From: Henckelia pumila
Taxonomy: Eukaryota > Streptophyta > Magnoliopsida > Lamiales > Gesneriaceae
NCBI RefSeq assembly: GCF_033568475.1
Contig: NC_133120.1
Span: 87,066,151 to 87,130,150, forward strand
Length of the DNA stretch: 64,000 nucleotides
Reading direction: 5' to 3'
The position numbers and the translations under genes were made by a program. Position 1 is the stretch's first letter. Each line of letters starts with the position of its first letter. Shown one piece after another: positions 1 to 11,822 of the stretch. Below the pieces are notes generated by a model that was not told the origin of the DNA, did not search any database, and saw nothing but the letters and a program-made list of their open reading frames with translations.

Positions 1-35
1 TTTATTCACTCGTTGGTTTTCTTCCTTTCCCACAG

Positions 36-3000
36 CTGAGCCCTGCGCATTCATGTAAAGGTATGCACTGAATCTCATTAAATTTAGTACTTTTTTTTCT
101 CTGTTTTGGACTAAGCTGACCCAGAAAATCGAGGGAGTGGGTGCACTGCAATCTGGGAATGGTTCGTATATATATATGAAGGTTTTGACTCGTCAGATTA
201 AGAAAAATTACACAAGTTTCAATTTTTCCCAAGGAGTCACTCTCTGCTGGACTGGATACACCCATCATAGTCTGTTGGAAGAATCTTATTTTGAGTGTGT
301 CATCTCTCACCACTTCTCTGCTTTGTATCAAATATATTAAAATTGGATTTTTTTTGGAGGGATAATCAAAATTTTGTTTTCATTTACAAATTTAAGGTAG
401 ATGAAAAGTTTGATCAAAATAATGTAATGTACACCTCACATGTGTGGAACTAGTTCAACACTTGTAAACTGCAGTTTCATGAACTTCTGATAGCATATTA
501 TAATTAAATCCAAAAGAGAGGAAAATACATTGAATTAATCATCATCATATTTAAAGGAAGGAGGGGGGGGGGGGGGGGGGGGTGAAATGGGGTAAGAAAT
601 ATTATTTACAAAATTAACGTCGGCCCCGTCCCCGGGGGCAGTTATAATTTTATGTTTTATCAACCTTTCATTTTGAAGTTGACCCTCCCCTAGTGTATTT
701 CAATACACTGGGGGCCTACTAACTTTGAGAAAAATTAGCCGATGGGCACCCCTGATAGCTGGAGGCTTTTCCAAGCGACTGCCAACTTTTTTGTATCTGC
801 GTATTACTTCACACTTGTGTGGTACATATTACATTTTTTGGTGAATCTTTTCACCATATTGTATTTTGATGAATGAAATAAATTTTGATGAATTTGACCC
901 CAAAAAAAAACCAGCATCTCCCATTGTCATACTGATGCATCATTGGCTTCTGGGATCAGCAACCAGATATTAAAATTTTGACTTATCGTGTAGAACCACA
1001 GAAGAGCATCCAAGATATTGCACGAGCTTTGACAGGTTCAATCATTCCCGTGAAGGTACTGAGTTGTATCACTGATGTGTGGAATATATTATTTTCCGGT
1101 TGTTGCTGATGTTGCTGATGTTGCGTTGACTTATTTGTTTCCTGAAATAGTTTTTATAGTTTGTTGCATACTAGCATTGAAATCCACATCTGTTATGTCC
1201 TAACTCGAGTGTTATTGTGGTTATACAAGTCACAAGATACCCATATTTTAAATATGCAAACTATTTAGTTCTTTTTTTTTTTATCAGAAACATAAATATT
1301 GTTATTAATAAGTTAAAAGAGTTAAATACATATGTGGACTAGAGGTCCACAATTTCCTCTAGGAGTATAGTTTGAAGATTATGCTAATTCAAACCAGATT
1401 CCAGCCCCTATACAAATCTGAAATCGCAAAAACTTGGAATTCATTTAAACTATGTAACCACACTGCTACTCTCAATTTGATCTTATCCCAAATCTCTTCA
1501 ATCAAGTCTTCTACGTCTTCAAAAATCCTCCGATTTCTTTCCAACCATACGTTGAGAAACAATTTAGTTCTCAATCTATGATTGTTGAGAAAAGCACCCT
1601 GTATCAATTTTCTTTTTTTTCAAGGATGACATGAGAGATACTTATTATGAGTCAACTACCGAAACAATTTGGATTAATTTAATTTATTTCAAGAGTAAAT
1701 TATAGTAGTATGCTTATGTGCTTGAATGATATTGGTGAATGAAAAATTAATGTCCCAAATTATCTGTTTGAAATTATTGCATGGGAATCAAGTGTATTGT
1801 AGGGGAGGGACTGCATGCATCGCGACTTTGAGTCTTCGGGTGTAGGAAACATAGAAAATGCGTTGTGAAACCGAGTTTGTGGGTCAAGCCACAACAGAGT
1901 GATGTTGTGATGCCAATCCTTCATTTTATGGATTTGCATGAGAGGCATCACGATGCTGGCCCAAAAGCCTCGATTCCAAACACGGGGTCGGAAATCTTCC
2001 ATGGAAAATGTCTCCAGTCGAGTCCACAGCTTTTGAGGAAGTATAAAAACACCAACAAAATTTATTTTTGAATACAAAATAATCCGTCATCTTTCTTTCT
2101 AGATTATCTAATCATGATTTTTTTTAATCAATTACATTTAAACACAAATCTTTGAGAAGCAATTCTTCTACTTGGGATAAAATCAAACTGAGAGTTGCCA
2201 CGTGGGCTCTCAAGGGTTCTAACTTTAAATCTTTGTCCATGTTAGACTTGTATAGAGATTGGAAATTGGCTTTGATCTAGATTGTTAGAAGCCCTTTTTG
2301 GCTTTGAATATAGCTAGCTAGCGTGGATCGCTGGTCCACTTTTTGTAATCTATCATTTTCATTTATATATAATACATATGTTTCCTATCAAAAAAAAAAT
2401 TTGTGGTGCTGCTACTTCAAAATTGTCAGTCATTGTATCTTGGGACATCTATTGTCTATGACCTTAATCACTGGTGCGGGGTAACGATGTTTTAAGAATC
2501 GAATTCGACTTTTGTCTTGACTATTTTTTCCCGGAAAAAATACATATTACCTTTGACACACGTTGTCTAACAGTACTTGAACTAAGGTCTAAGTATTATT
2601 GTCTCTTATGTGGGATGACTAAGCGTGTAAAAATAATTACTTGCGCCATTTTTAGGAGATATTGTTGATTTGTTTCCTAGAAGTTTTGAACTTAAATGTG
2701 TTAAAGATTTTCAGGATAACAGTGTTAATTGACAATTCTTTTTTGGAGAGAAACTGACAATGTTTCTAGTTACCATTGAATAACAGTGAAATCTTGTTAC
2801 CTCTCTTAGGTTATTCAAGCAGATGAGGAAAACAGGAAATTAATATTCTCGGAAAAGGAAACTGCCTGGTCAAGATATTCTTCTCAGCTAAAAGTGGGGG
2901 ACCTTTATGAGGGTATAGTGGGATCGGTCGAGGACTATGGTGCCTTTGTCCATCTTCGCTTTCCTGATGGTATTAACTTCTTGAACAGTGGTACTTGACG

Positions 3001-4914
3001 CAGTGCATAATTATGTTATATGATGTAATTCAATCTCATCAATCTCACATTTAAGCTCTGATCCAGGTCAATATCATCTCACCGGACTAGTGCATATTTC
3101 GGAAGTTTCATGGGATTTAGTCCAAGATGTGAGAGATGTCCTCACTGAGGGCGATAAGGTGAATGTCAAAATTGTGAACATAGATAGGTAATTTTTTAAT
3201 TCAGCTATTCTATGTCATCTTTTGTTTCTTCAATACATCAGTGTCTATAAAATATAAATCACCCACATGTATATGAATCCAAACATACTAAACTAACTGT
3301 GTAAAAGAACTAAAACTTTCTTCACAAGTATCATGTTAGGTAGTCACAATTGCTCCCGTTATCTTTTTTGCAAGTCCATATGGTAAATAATTGAAATAGA
3401 GTGTTTAGACTATGTGCAGTTTAAAAGCAATTTCACCCATTGTATTGTCATGCATGCCGATCTGTGTGGTGCAATGATCGAAATATAGCATTTGTGCATT
3501 TTAAAAAATTTGAGCTGGTAACCATTATATTTTGGTATAACAGCAAATACTATTTCTACATATTTGTTGAATTATAGAATTATATCGTGACCAAAGAGTT
3601 TAAGCATCTTTTTTTAGGACATGTTTCACAAAATCAATTTTTGTTACTTTTTGACTTCCTTCTTTCAATGGAATACATTATTTGATTCAAGGACTGATGT
3701 AGCTATTTTCTACTGCTCTGGAAATGATGCAGGGAAAAGTCACGGATCACATTGTCCATTAAGCAACTAGAGGAAGATCCACTTCTCGAAACTTTAGACA
3801 AAGTTATTCCACAGGTATTGTGATGTTATTTTTCTTCAGCCTTATTTTTTATTTTCATACTGCAGTTCGATTTACTAATAATTACTCTGCTTCACAGGAC
3901 GATTCTGTGGACTCCGATACTTTAAATGCAAATGACCATGTAACTATTGAACCTCTTCCTGGTCTTGACACAATCATTGGAGAATTACTGAAGGAAGATG
4001 GGTATGACTAGCATTTGTTGACATTCATGGTTATTTGATTATGATTATAGTAAATATCAACTTGAAATATTTGCTGCACGTGCATTTGTCATGTCAATTC
4101 TGATTTCGGTGCCTAAACATGAATATAGGTGGAATAAAAAATCAAATTTTAAGCATTTTGACGAATTTAAAGGGCGATCTACTTTTTCATGCTATGTATA
4201 ATGATGGAACAAAGATAAGGTAACACTCATGCTGAAAGTTTAATGCTGTAAAGTGTTCATAGAAACGAAATTGGGTCTGTGGGGCTATTTGTTCGCATTG
4301 ATAGCCTTGTGATTGATTTACTACTGTAAAGAACTGGTGCTTGGACTAAGATGCAGCTATGCATTTGAGCTTTTTTCATTTTTTGAGACATAGCATAGTC
4401 TTTCAACTTCCACACAAGACAAGTGTCTTCTTCTCTTGGTTTTATCTCATCATCTCCAAAATCTTAAACCAACTTGTTTGGGTTCATATACTTATGGTGT
4501 CTCAGCATTGATGATGTGAGAATCAGCCGACAAGGATTTGAGAAACGGGTGGTTTCGCAAGATTTGCAGCTATGGCTTTCAAACGTTAGTGTGAACAATC
4601 TATGCTCTCCCATCCTTAAAACCATTCGTAAAAGTTCATTTTCCTCTGCTTATGAGTGGAAAAAATAATAATTTATTCAGTAACTTCAAATCTTGCTATC
4701 TGCAGGCGCCCCCTGTGGGAGATCAATACACACTTCTTGCTCGAGCTGGACGACAGGCATGTAACTCTATCAGGACCCACTCGTCTAATTTTTCTCTGTA
4801 ATCTAAGTATACATTCATTTTTTGAATCAGGTACAAGAAATACAGCTAACTACCTCACTCGATCAAGATGGAATCAAAGGAGCGTTGCAGCACGTTTTAG
4901 AACGGGTGCCATGA
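36..4914 (+). CDS. S1 RNA-binding domain protein, plastid type (SRRP1-like), 5' end outside the window
   Basis: Nine exons are visible: 36-60, 994-1055, 2810-2969, 3067-3187, 3733-3814, 3898-4001, 4506-4584, 4706-4756 and 4831-4914 (TGA). All phases join, giving 255 residues of the C-terminal part. Exons 3-5 encode a complete S1 OB-fold ([21 protein letters not shown], then [11 protein letters not shown], then [14 protein letters not shown]). The tail has the conserved [24 protein letters not shown] and LERVP blocks. From memory of the family this matches Arabidopsis At3g23700 (SRRP1), a chloroplast protein with S1 domains that binds RNA; the plastid location is inferred because the transit peptide is not in the window. 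The first exon is only 25 nt and is supported by frame and family match. Intron 8 (4757-4830) has a GC donor. Introns 1 and 2 carry retroposon debris. Confidence 0.88.
590..912 (+). mobile_element. Possible retroposed 3' tail in intron 1 of the S1 gene
   Basis: The stretch is more GC-rich than its surroundings and ends in a run of nine A at about 902-910, after an ATGAATGAAATAAA-type 3' end. This looks like the 3' UTR of a LINE or a retroposed transcript. No reading frame or target duplication was resolved. A 20-base G run lies just upstream at 563-582. Confidence 0.3.
1271..1607 (-). mobile_element. 5'-truncated LINE (L1-type) 3' end in intron 2 of the S1 gene
   Basis: On the minus strand, 1607-1389 encodes a conserved LINE ORF2 C-terminal tail ([33 protein letters not shown]) ending in a stop. 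A short 3' UTR follows, then a poly(A) tail seen as a T run at 1272-1282. The UTR end (tatgtttctgat then A) matches the end of the plus-strand copy at 2399, so the two belong to one family. The insert is 5' truncated, as usual for LINEs. Confidence 0.72.
2140..2399 (+). mobile_element. Second 5'-truncated LINE 3' end, opposite orientation
   Basis: The plus strand encodes the same C-terminal block as the 1271-1607 copy ([26 protein letters not shown], then TAG at about 2278). A UTR ending tatgtttcctatc and a 10-base A tail (2390-2399) follow. Both copies lie in intron 2 (1056-2809) of the S1 gene, pointing in opposite directions. Confidence 0.72.
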
Positions 4915-6543
4915 CTAATCTTTTCAAAGTCTCTTACTAATATTGGTGAAGGTCCAACATATATATCAAACTAAAGAACATAGAAATTTCTGGTTTACTA
5001 TGCTCAATTTCAATGTTCCATGTTCATTTCTTGTGCAGCAGCTATTGTACAGTGTAACCCTTATTAATTAACTCACACATCTGTACATAGTTGAGTGAAT
5101 TTTTACATGATTCATAATGTCATTGTTTATTTTCAACTGTTCCATGGTAATCACATATATTTGCGTTTCTAATACTTGTCAAAAAGCAGTAAAGACACGA
5201 GCTATTCCGAACTTATATTCTTGGTGTTTGTTAGCAAACCTTATCGTTTTTTTTTTTAAAAAAAAAAGAAAAGAAAACACACGATGGATCATTGTGCAGG
5301 ATTTCCTTTAATTTGTTATTATGGTGAAATAAAGTTCAAAGTTGTTGCATATTGTGATTATACTTAAAAGTGCATAGCTACAGGCAGTGGACATTAGCCC
5401 AAGTGGGTGCCATAGATGTTATTTTTATCGTCGGTCGTGTTCGAGTTTTCCTCTCCTCTGTGTCAAAAAAGGTTGCATAGCTACAATAATGACGTTGAAA
5501 ATGACAAGTGTATGATTCCCATTTGGGATTTAACATAAAAAATAAAATTCGAACATCCATGTGACACATGTACTAGGATTTATTGGGAGCTTTTGTGCAC
5601 TTTGTAAGTGTACTATATGATTGGTGGCTATAGGGATTGGACCACTTGGAATTTAAAGCAAACAAACATGCCGACCAGTGAAAAAAGTCTTTTGTGAAAA
5701 GATATGGTAACGCTGCTGTCTCAACGTGTCTCAACCTTCATCTTTCGTGACACTGTGTTTGTACTTTCGATACTATCCATTCATTATTATTACATCATTA
5801 ATATTCAAACATTTTTACCAATTCCTATGGTTGGATAAATATGAATCGACTCTTTCTTTTCTCAGAAAGTAATGTAATATTAATGTAGAATACTACGCAT
5901 ATAAGGAAGGGCGAGCCATAAATGGAAGAATCCAAACACAACTCAAGTGACTTATATATAATTCTGATTAATGAGATCCTACACTATGAGTATTATCCAA
6001 ATTATGTATCTGATGGTCAATATCTCTACACATGAACATAATTAATGAGATATTGTTGATGTGGCAAATCATGTGATATTGAATTTATGATTCGGATAAA
6101 ACCTTTAAGATATGTTGAACTCTACCTATAATTCCACGAGGTTTTATTAATTCACTCAATAAAGAAACGACCTTTGGGACAAAACAGTTTTTGGGTTTAT
6201 TAAAATATAACATTTATATAATATAGAATATCATGCATATATAGGTAGGGAACAACAAATAATGGATGAAATCAAACATCAATTCGTGGTGAACTCAGGA
6301 TTTTTAGTCTATTCGAAATAAAATTCTAAGCTCTCGTATCTTTTAATATTTTAAATTGAGCTACCCAAGCTACCACCAAATTAAACAAAATGTATTCAAA
6401 ATTTTTATATACAAAATTTTAAAAAATTTAGGGCCCACCCTGGCTTCCACGTGGATCCGCCATAGACTATATTGCATGTCCATTATTTGTCCATGAGCAA
6501 AACAATCTGAAAGTTTAGCTTCCTTAGTATTATATCCTTTTTG
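4915..6543. other. Intergenic, 3' flank of the S1 gene
   Basis: The first few hundred bases are the likely 3' UTR of the S1 gene. No gene was recognised in the rest. The short open frames are not coding-like. A degenerate direct repeat is listed separately. Confidence 0.6.
5877..6290 (+). repeat. Degenerate direct repeat pair of about 70 bp
   Basis: About 5877-5952 and 6210-6287 share a common pattern (taatrtagaatayya, gcatata, aaatgga, atcaaaca, caa) at imperfect identity, about 330 bp apart. They could be remnants of terminal repeats of an old element. No ends or target duplication were identified. Confidence 0.4.
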
Positions 6544-7633
6544 GACAATGCTATGTGTACATAGAGTTGTACATAGAGGGTTACATGTCAATTAAATTAG
6601 GAAAGTATCTTAAATTTTTTTTTTCTCTTCAACCTATAATTTTTTGTCTTACTCTAAAACCTTTATCTAAAATATTATTATTTTTATTCTATTACTTACT
6701 TTTAGAATTAATTTACTGAGTTCAACAAAAATAATTATTTTATAATATTTAAAAAAATAATTATGAAAATATATATAACTTTTTACTGAGTTCAACAAAA
6801 ATAATAATTGTTTATTTTTTTAGTAAATATATTTTATAATTTTTAAAATTTAACTTTCAAATTTAAATCATATATAAACGATATTTTATTATTATGTATT
6901 TAAATCAAAATATATTTATTATTATTATGTGTAATAGTTAATATTTTGTTAAAAAACAAAATCAAAACTCAAACATGTAGGTTTGGGTTGATCGAGTTAG
7001 TCGAGTTCAGATCGGTCGCTATTGATTTATTCGGGTTTAGTTTGAGAAATTTTTAAAAAGTTTTTGTACTTATAGATTAATTAAGAAGTATTTACTATAT
7101 TTTTATATATTATATGTTTGAAAAACATTTATTGTATATTATCATAGATTTTCCACATGTAATAATTATTTTTTAAAACATTGATTTTTAAAATTAATTT
7201 TTATTTTGTGTAGTAAGTATATTTTAAATTTCGTACAATTAAACTTTCAATTTAAATTATATAAAACTATATAAGTGAGATTTTGTTATTATGTATTTAA
7301 ATTAAAATATATTGATTATTATTATTATGTGTATTTAATTATTTTGTTAAAAATAAAAAAAATCAAATATTTCAGGTCAACCCGAATCCCAAAACCTCAA
7401 AACCTTAATCCGATAATTTTCTGGTCAGCTCGGATCGGGTTCAATTTTGACATCCCCTAAAACTGCACAATAAATAATAAAATAAAAAATAATAATATTT
7501 TCGTTAATAGTTTTTTTGAGCAAGACAAACTATTGAAAATAAAGATATTTTAAAATATTTTTGATATACTTTCCTAATTTATATGACATGTAAACCTCTA
7601 TGTACAACTCTATGTACACATAGCTTTATCCTT
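6544..7633. mobile_element. Non-autonomous DNA element with long terminal inverted repeats
   Basis: The left end (about 6547-6612) and the reverse complement of the right end (about 7558-7630) align for about 65 bp. Both contain GCTATGTGTACATAGAG, TTGTACATAGAGG and TTACATGTC, then AAATTAGGAAAGTAT. The interior is very AT-rich and holds a direct duplication (about 6815-6990 and 7205-7370) but no coding potential. The target duplication could not be fixed, so the superfamily is open; Mutator- or hAT-like are possible. Confidence 0.75.
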
Positions 7634-8628
7634 AATTTTTTTACCCCGATGAGTGCATACACCGAATTAATTATTAATCTGTAATAATTAAAAGAATTAA
7701 ACAGATTCCTTAAAACGAATCTTTATGTAAATATCTTACAATAAAATCCAAAAGTGAGCCGGCCGGGAAATAGCTAGATTTTTAAATAAGCATATAATAT
7801 TTTGGTTTCAGGAGAATTTGTTGCCCTGTCGGCCCTTTCTGCAGAAACGCCCTGTGAAAGCAAGATACGCTGCATGCATGCATGTCAAAACTGCACGTCT
7901 TTCTATATAAAATATATTAATCTTTCATACATATATATATAGAGAGATTCAAATGGCCGACATGGCGACATTAAATCTTAACTAAAATTTATACATACAT
8001 ATAACATTTGGACATATTATAAGTAGTCTCATTTATTTTATTTCGACAATGTACCATAATATATATATGTGTTTATATTTTTTGTCCCTCGTACGTTCAA
8101 GCTAGCTAGCTGTTTCTTTTGTCTGCGGCATAACACTCGGTTCAATTAAGCATTCACTTGGAAATTTTCCTTGGGATCTATTTTATATAATATTTGGAGA
8201 AGGCTTGTATATGGATAATGTATATCGATTAATACCGCAATGTTCTTATAGAATACATGTTCATTACATATTTTTGTTTTATCTAACGTTTCTATTTATA
8301 AAAATAAGTGGATTTGTAAATTATTATGTTATTCATATATGTTGATTTATCATCTTTATTAATATTACATCTTCTAACATGCATCTCATCTCACGACCTA
8401 AATAGTGTTTAAAATTACTAATTATCCATGAATGCTTTGAATTCTTTATTGTAAATGCAATGATGATCACACTTCAATATTTATACTACATAATTTTTGT
8501 TTAATATCCTAATGACGACACTAGAAGAAATAGCTTTATAATTAATTCTTGTTACTTTGTATAAGCATTCATTTTAATTTATGCGGTGGTTATGGGAAAA
8601 TGAGAAATAATTGTGTTCAATAATATGT
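7634..8628. other. Intergenic, no gene seen
   Basis: AT-rich sequence with short ATATAT tracts. No supported open frame, RNA gene or clear element ends. Confidence 0.6.
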
Positions 8629-8661
8629 GTGTGGTGGTGGTGGTGGTGGTGGTGGTGGTGG
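8629..8661 (+). repeat. (GTG)n microsatellite
   Basis: About ten uninterrupted GTG/TGG units. The minus-strand polythreonine frame over it is a by-product of the repeat. Confidence 0.9.
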
Positions 8662-8670
8662 CAGATACAT

Positions 8671-9082
8671 CAAGAGCGTAGCTAGGAAATTTGTATTTAG
8701 TGGGCGAAATCGGATTTGTAATCTGAATGTTAAACCTAATTAATAATACAGTTTCAATTAAAATAAAATACCATATAAGATTCGAGTAAAAAATATCATA
8801 CAAAAATGGTTGTAAGTTTGTAACCTTAATTTGTATAGTAGGGGCATCGGACATGACCAGGGCACTAATGATAGCATAATTCTTTGTGAGTCAATATGCA
8901 TGTGAAGTGAAACCCACACACATTGGGCCATAAGTTTTTATAGTGTGGGCTAGACATGTAAGATATTTTGAGGTAATTTTGGGCCATAAATATCTAAAAT
9001 ATGGACTACATATATACATAAAATATGGACAAGAGTCTGCTTGGCAAGAGCCCACTCTTGCCCATATAAGAGCTCCGCCCCT
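8671..9082. mobile_element. Candidate non-autonomous DNA transposon
   Basis: The left end reads AAGAGCGTAGCTAGGAAAT. The right end, on the minus strand, reads CAGGGGCGGAGCTC. Both resemble a common plant transposon terminus of the form (C)AGGGGCGGAGCTAGGA. The interior has no coding frame. The inverted match is short and the target duplication unresolved, so this is tentative. Confidence 0.4.
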
Positions 9083-10251
9083 GAGAGACATAAATGAACC
9101 AGTCGTTCGCGAGCTATTCGATGCTCGATTGATAAAAGCTCCTTTGAGATTGTTTAATGTGGCTCATTGAGATAAATGAACCAAGCTCAAGCTTTAAGAT
9201 CATATTCGGCTTGTTAGCTCGTGAACAATTTCATTACTAGACGCGTTCGTGTGTCTGTTCGATATTAGATGAAAAATTTATAGTATAATATTTGATTTAT
9301 AGATTCCACACTTTTATTTATGACAAATATATAAAAATATATTTATTAGAATAAAATTACAAATTTTAATAAGAATATTATATTTTTTTCTCTAAAGAAG
9401 GGAATTTTTTTTAAAATTGAAGAGGAAAGTTTTCCTCCAATTTGTGAGAGGAAATGGAAGGGAAGACAAATATTTTCTCTTCTTTTCTCCTCTCTTCTTT
9501 TCTCTTCTTTCCCTTTCTTTTCTTTTCTTTCCTCACTTTCAAACTAAGTTTTTGGGTCCATGGTTAACCCAAATACCCAATTTATATATGCACTTTCAAT
9601 CTAGATAACTATAGTGGGGACAACGTCAAAAAACTTAGAAAATGACGTTCATAAATACTTCATATATGATACTTATATAAAGATCATATGTATGGTAAAT
9701 CATATTATCCGAAGATTGTAAGTTAAAAAGTTTGATCAGTTAAGTAAAGTGATCTTCAAAAGATATATTTTTGGAAAAGAAAACTGAAATTTAACCAAAC
9801 ATAAGTCTAAAATCAGAAAAGAGATCACAAGTATCATTAGTACTGGGTCTTAAAATTAAAAATTATTTTGTTAGGTGATAGCATTGAATAGAAGGATTAC
9901 AATTGTCAACATTTCTTTGTCAAAGCAATATTAATTATAAATCTTTGTTTTTCAATGATCTAAATCGTTTTCGACAAGGATCTGACATGATTCGCAGTCG
10001 CACTAAATACGCATTATCAATAATTTTTTTAACAAATCGTGACCCAAATCTTGTCAATATATAAATATTAGTTGGACAATAATTATTGCTCTAAGCCTCT
10101 AAGTGTCCATTTGAGTGAAAATTTACGGGTTCAATGTACGTACTCGATTGGTAATGTGCCTTTTGCTTTTTGCATTCGTCCTCGATCATTTATTGCATAG
10201 ATATACCTTTAAACTTTGAATATGGTTGATTTTTAATTTGGGTTTATTTCA
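9083..10251. other. Intergenic, no gene seen
   Basis: AT-rich. It contains a pyrimidine-rich tract at about 9475-9535 (TCTTTTC repeats) and a stretch at 9095-9240 rich in GAGCT/GTTCG motifs typical of dispersed plant repeats. No supported gene. Confidence 0.6.
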
Positions 10252-10401
10252 ACCTATCTATACAGGCATTATCTTCATGATAGATCCAAGAGTTCTCATT
10301 TATCAATACACGTGGGGTCCACTAAAAAATAATGGATGTCACATTTATTGATAAATGTCCACCGTTAGATCTACCTCAAGGCAGTGCCTGTATAGGTAGG
10401 A
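10252..10401. mobile_element. Short foldback MITE
   Basis: The ends are inverted copies: ACCTATCTATACAGGCA at the left, and TCCTACCTATACAGGCA as the reverse complement of the right. The arms continue imperfectly inward (GTAGATC, then CATTTATCAATA), so most of the 150 bp folds back on itself. Target duplication not resolved. Confidence 0.65.
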
Positions 10402-10602
10402 TCTAACTTACCATTAATTACATATTAAACTATGATTTTTAACTATACTTAGTAATTAAAAAAAGGAATGCAATAAATGCACAAGAAGAACAAATGAAGG
10501 AAAAGTAATGTTCTTATGAATGTGATAAAACATAAATCGGATAAAATTACGACAATACCATCAAATATTGTTTGATACTATGGATAAAATGAACAAAATA
10601 TA

Positions 10603-11817
10603 TGTGTAGCACAAAATTCTTTATTTCTTGAAATTAAGAAATAGAAAATGGATACAAAGTGAATTTGAGAAATTAAATAAAGATTAGTGGATGCAATCTC
10701 TAAATAATCCCTTGATTTTTCTTTTCAATGACAATTTCTTGTTGGATTTGAAATTCCTGAGTATTTGATATTTTTTGAAGACGATTTGATGTCTTGAGAT
10801 TTGATTTGATGTCTTGATAAAGTTAATTCGATGGGTTAACACCTTGATATCGAATTAAACTTCAAAATTTGGGAAGAACGCGATGAACTCCTTGAACCGC
10901 GCCTTGAAATTTGTTATCTTGAATTTGATGAAGAACACGATCTTATTGAATTTGATGAAGAACACAATCTTCTTGAATTTGATTTATTTGTTGAAGAACA
11001 TAAACTTCTTGAATTTGATGAAAAACACAATCTTCTTGAATTTGATTTATTTGATGAAGAATGCGAGCTTCTTGATTTTGATAAAGAGCACAATCTTCTT
11101 GAATTTGATTTATTTGTTGAAGAACACGAACTTCTTGAATTTGATGAAGAACACGATCTTCTTGAATTTGATTTGTTTGATGAAGAACACGAACTTCTTG
11201 AATTTGATGAAGAACGCGATCTTCTTGAATTTGAATGAATTTAAGTATATTTGAAGAAGAACACAATTAATCCCTTGAATCACGCCTTGATCTTCTCGAA
11301 TTTGATGGACTTGAATAAGAACGTCTTGATTGCGTCTTGAACTTCTTGAATTTGACTTGAGAAAAAAACTCTTGAATTCTTCTATTCCTTTGCTTTAGTC
11401 TTCTGTGTTGTGTTTTTTGTTGGTCATCTGCCCCCTATTTATAGTTGAAGGATGCAGATTCCTACCATTTTGATTTTATGAGATGTCGCAATTTGATTGG
11501 CTCCTCATGATTTATTTGGTGATTATTTTCCATTAATCACAAGATTTGATTTTAAATACTAAAAATATTAGTATTTTCTTCTATTTGATACAAGATTTGA
11601 TCTCAAATACTAAAAATATTAGTATTTTATTCCAATTTGTGCAAAATGCAATCTTGATTTAAAAATCTTGATTTGATCACAAAATATATTAAAATATCAA
11701 TTAATAACTATTTATTTTTTAGGAATTTAATCTTCCCAAAAATAGCTAATTGTTTTATTGATATTTAATTATTTCGTACTTGCCATATTTGAAGGTTGAC
11801 AAATTTAATTGTCTACA
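10603..11817 (-). mobile_element. Solo LTR of an LTR retrotransposon
   Basis: The segment starts TGTGTAGCACAA and ends TTGTCTACA, the TG...CA ends of an LTR with short imperfect inverted termini. It is flanked by ATATA at 10598-10602 and 11818-11822, a 5-bp target duplication, although an AT-only 5-mer is weak evidence. A TATA-like CTATAAATAGGGGG lies on the minus strand at 11431-11444, so transcription would run leftward through the tandem repeat at 10915-11245. No internal domain or second LTR is next to it, which fits LTR-LTR recombination. Confidence 0.65.
10915..11245 (-). repeat. Tandem repeat of 27-33 bp units inside the solo LTR
   Basis: About eleven variants of a GAAGAACACGATCTTCTTGAATTTGAT unit, some with an added TTATTTGTT block. 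The unit lengths are multiples of three, so several frames stay open on both strands. The open frames over it have no plausible start context and are read as by-products. Confidence 0.85.
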
Positions 11818-11822
11818 ATATA

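Noticed and set aside
1760-2077. Minus-strand frame of 105 codons inside the S1 gene intron
   Set aside because: No recognisable domain and the plus strand is equally open; treated as chance.
3820-4011. Frame beginning in an intron of the S1 gene
   Set aside because: It reads from intron 5 into the real exon at 3898-4001; the exon belongs to the S1 protein.
10883-11254. Plus-strand frame of Asn/Leu/Phe-rich repeats
   Set aside because: Product of the tandem repeat inside the solo LTR; several frames are open equally.
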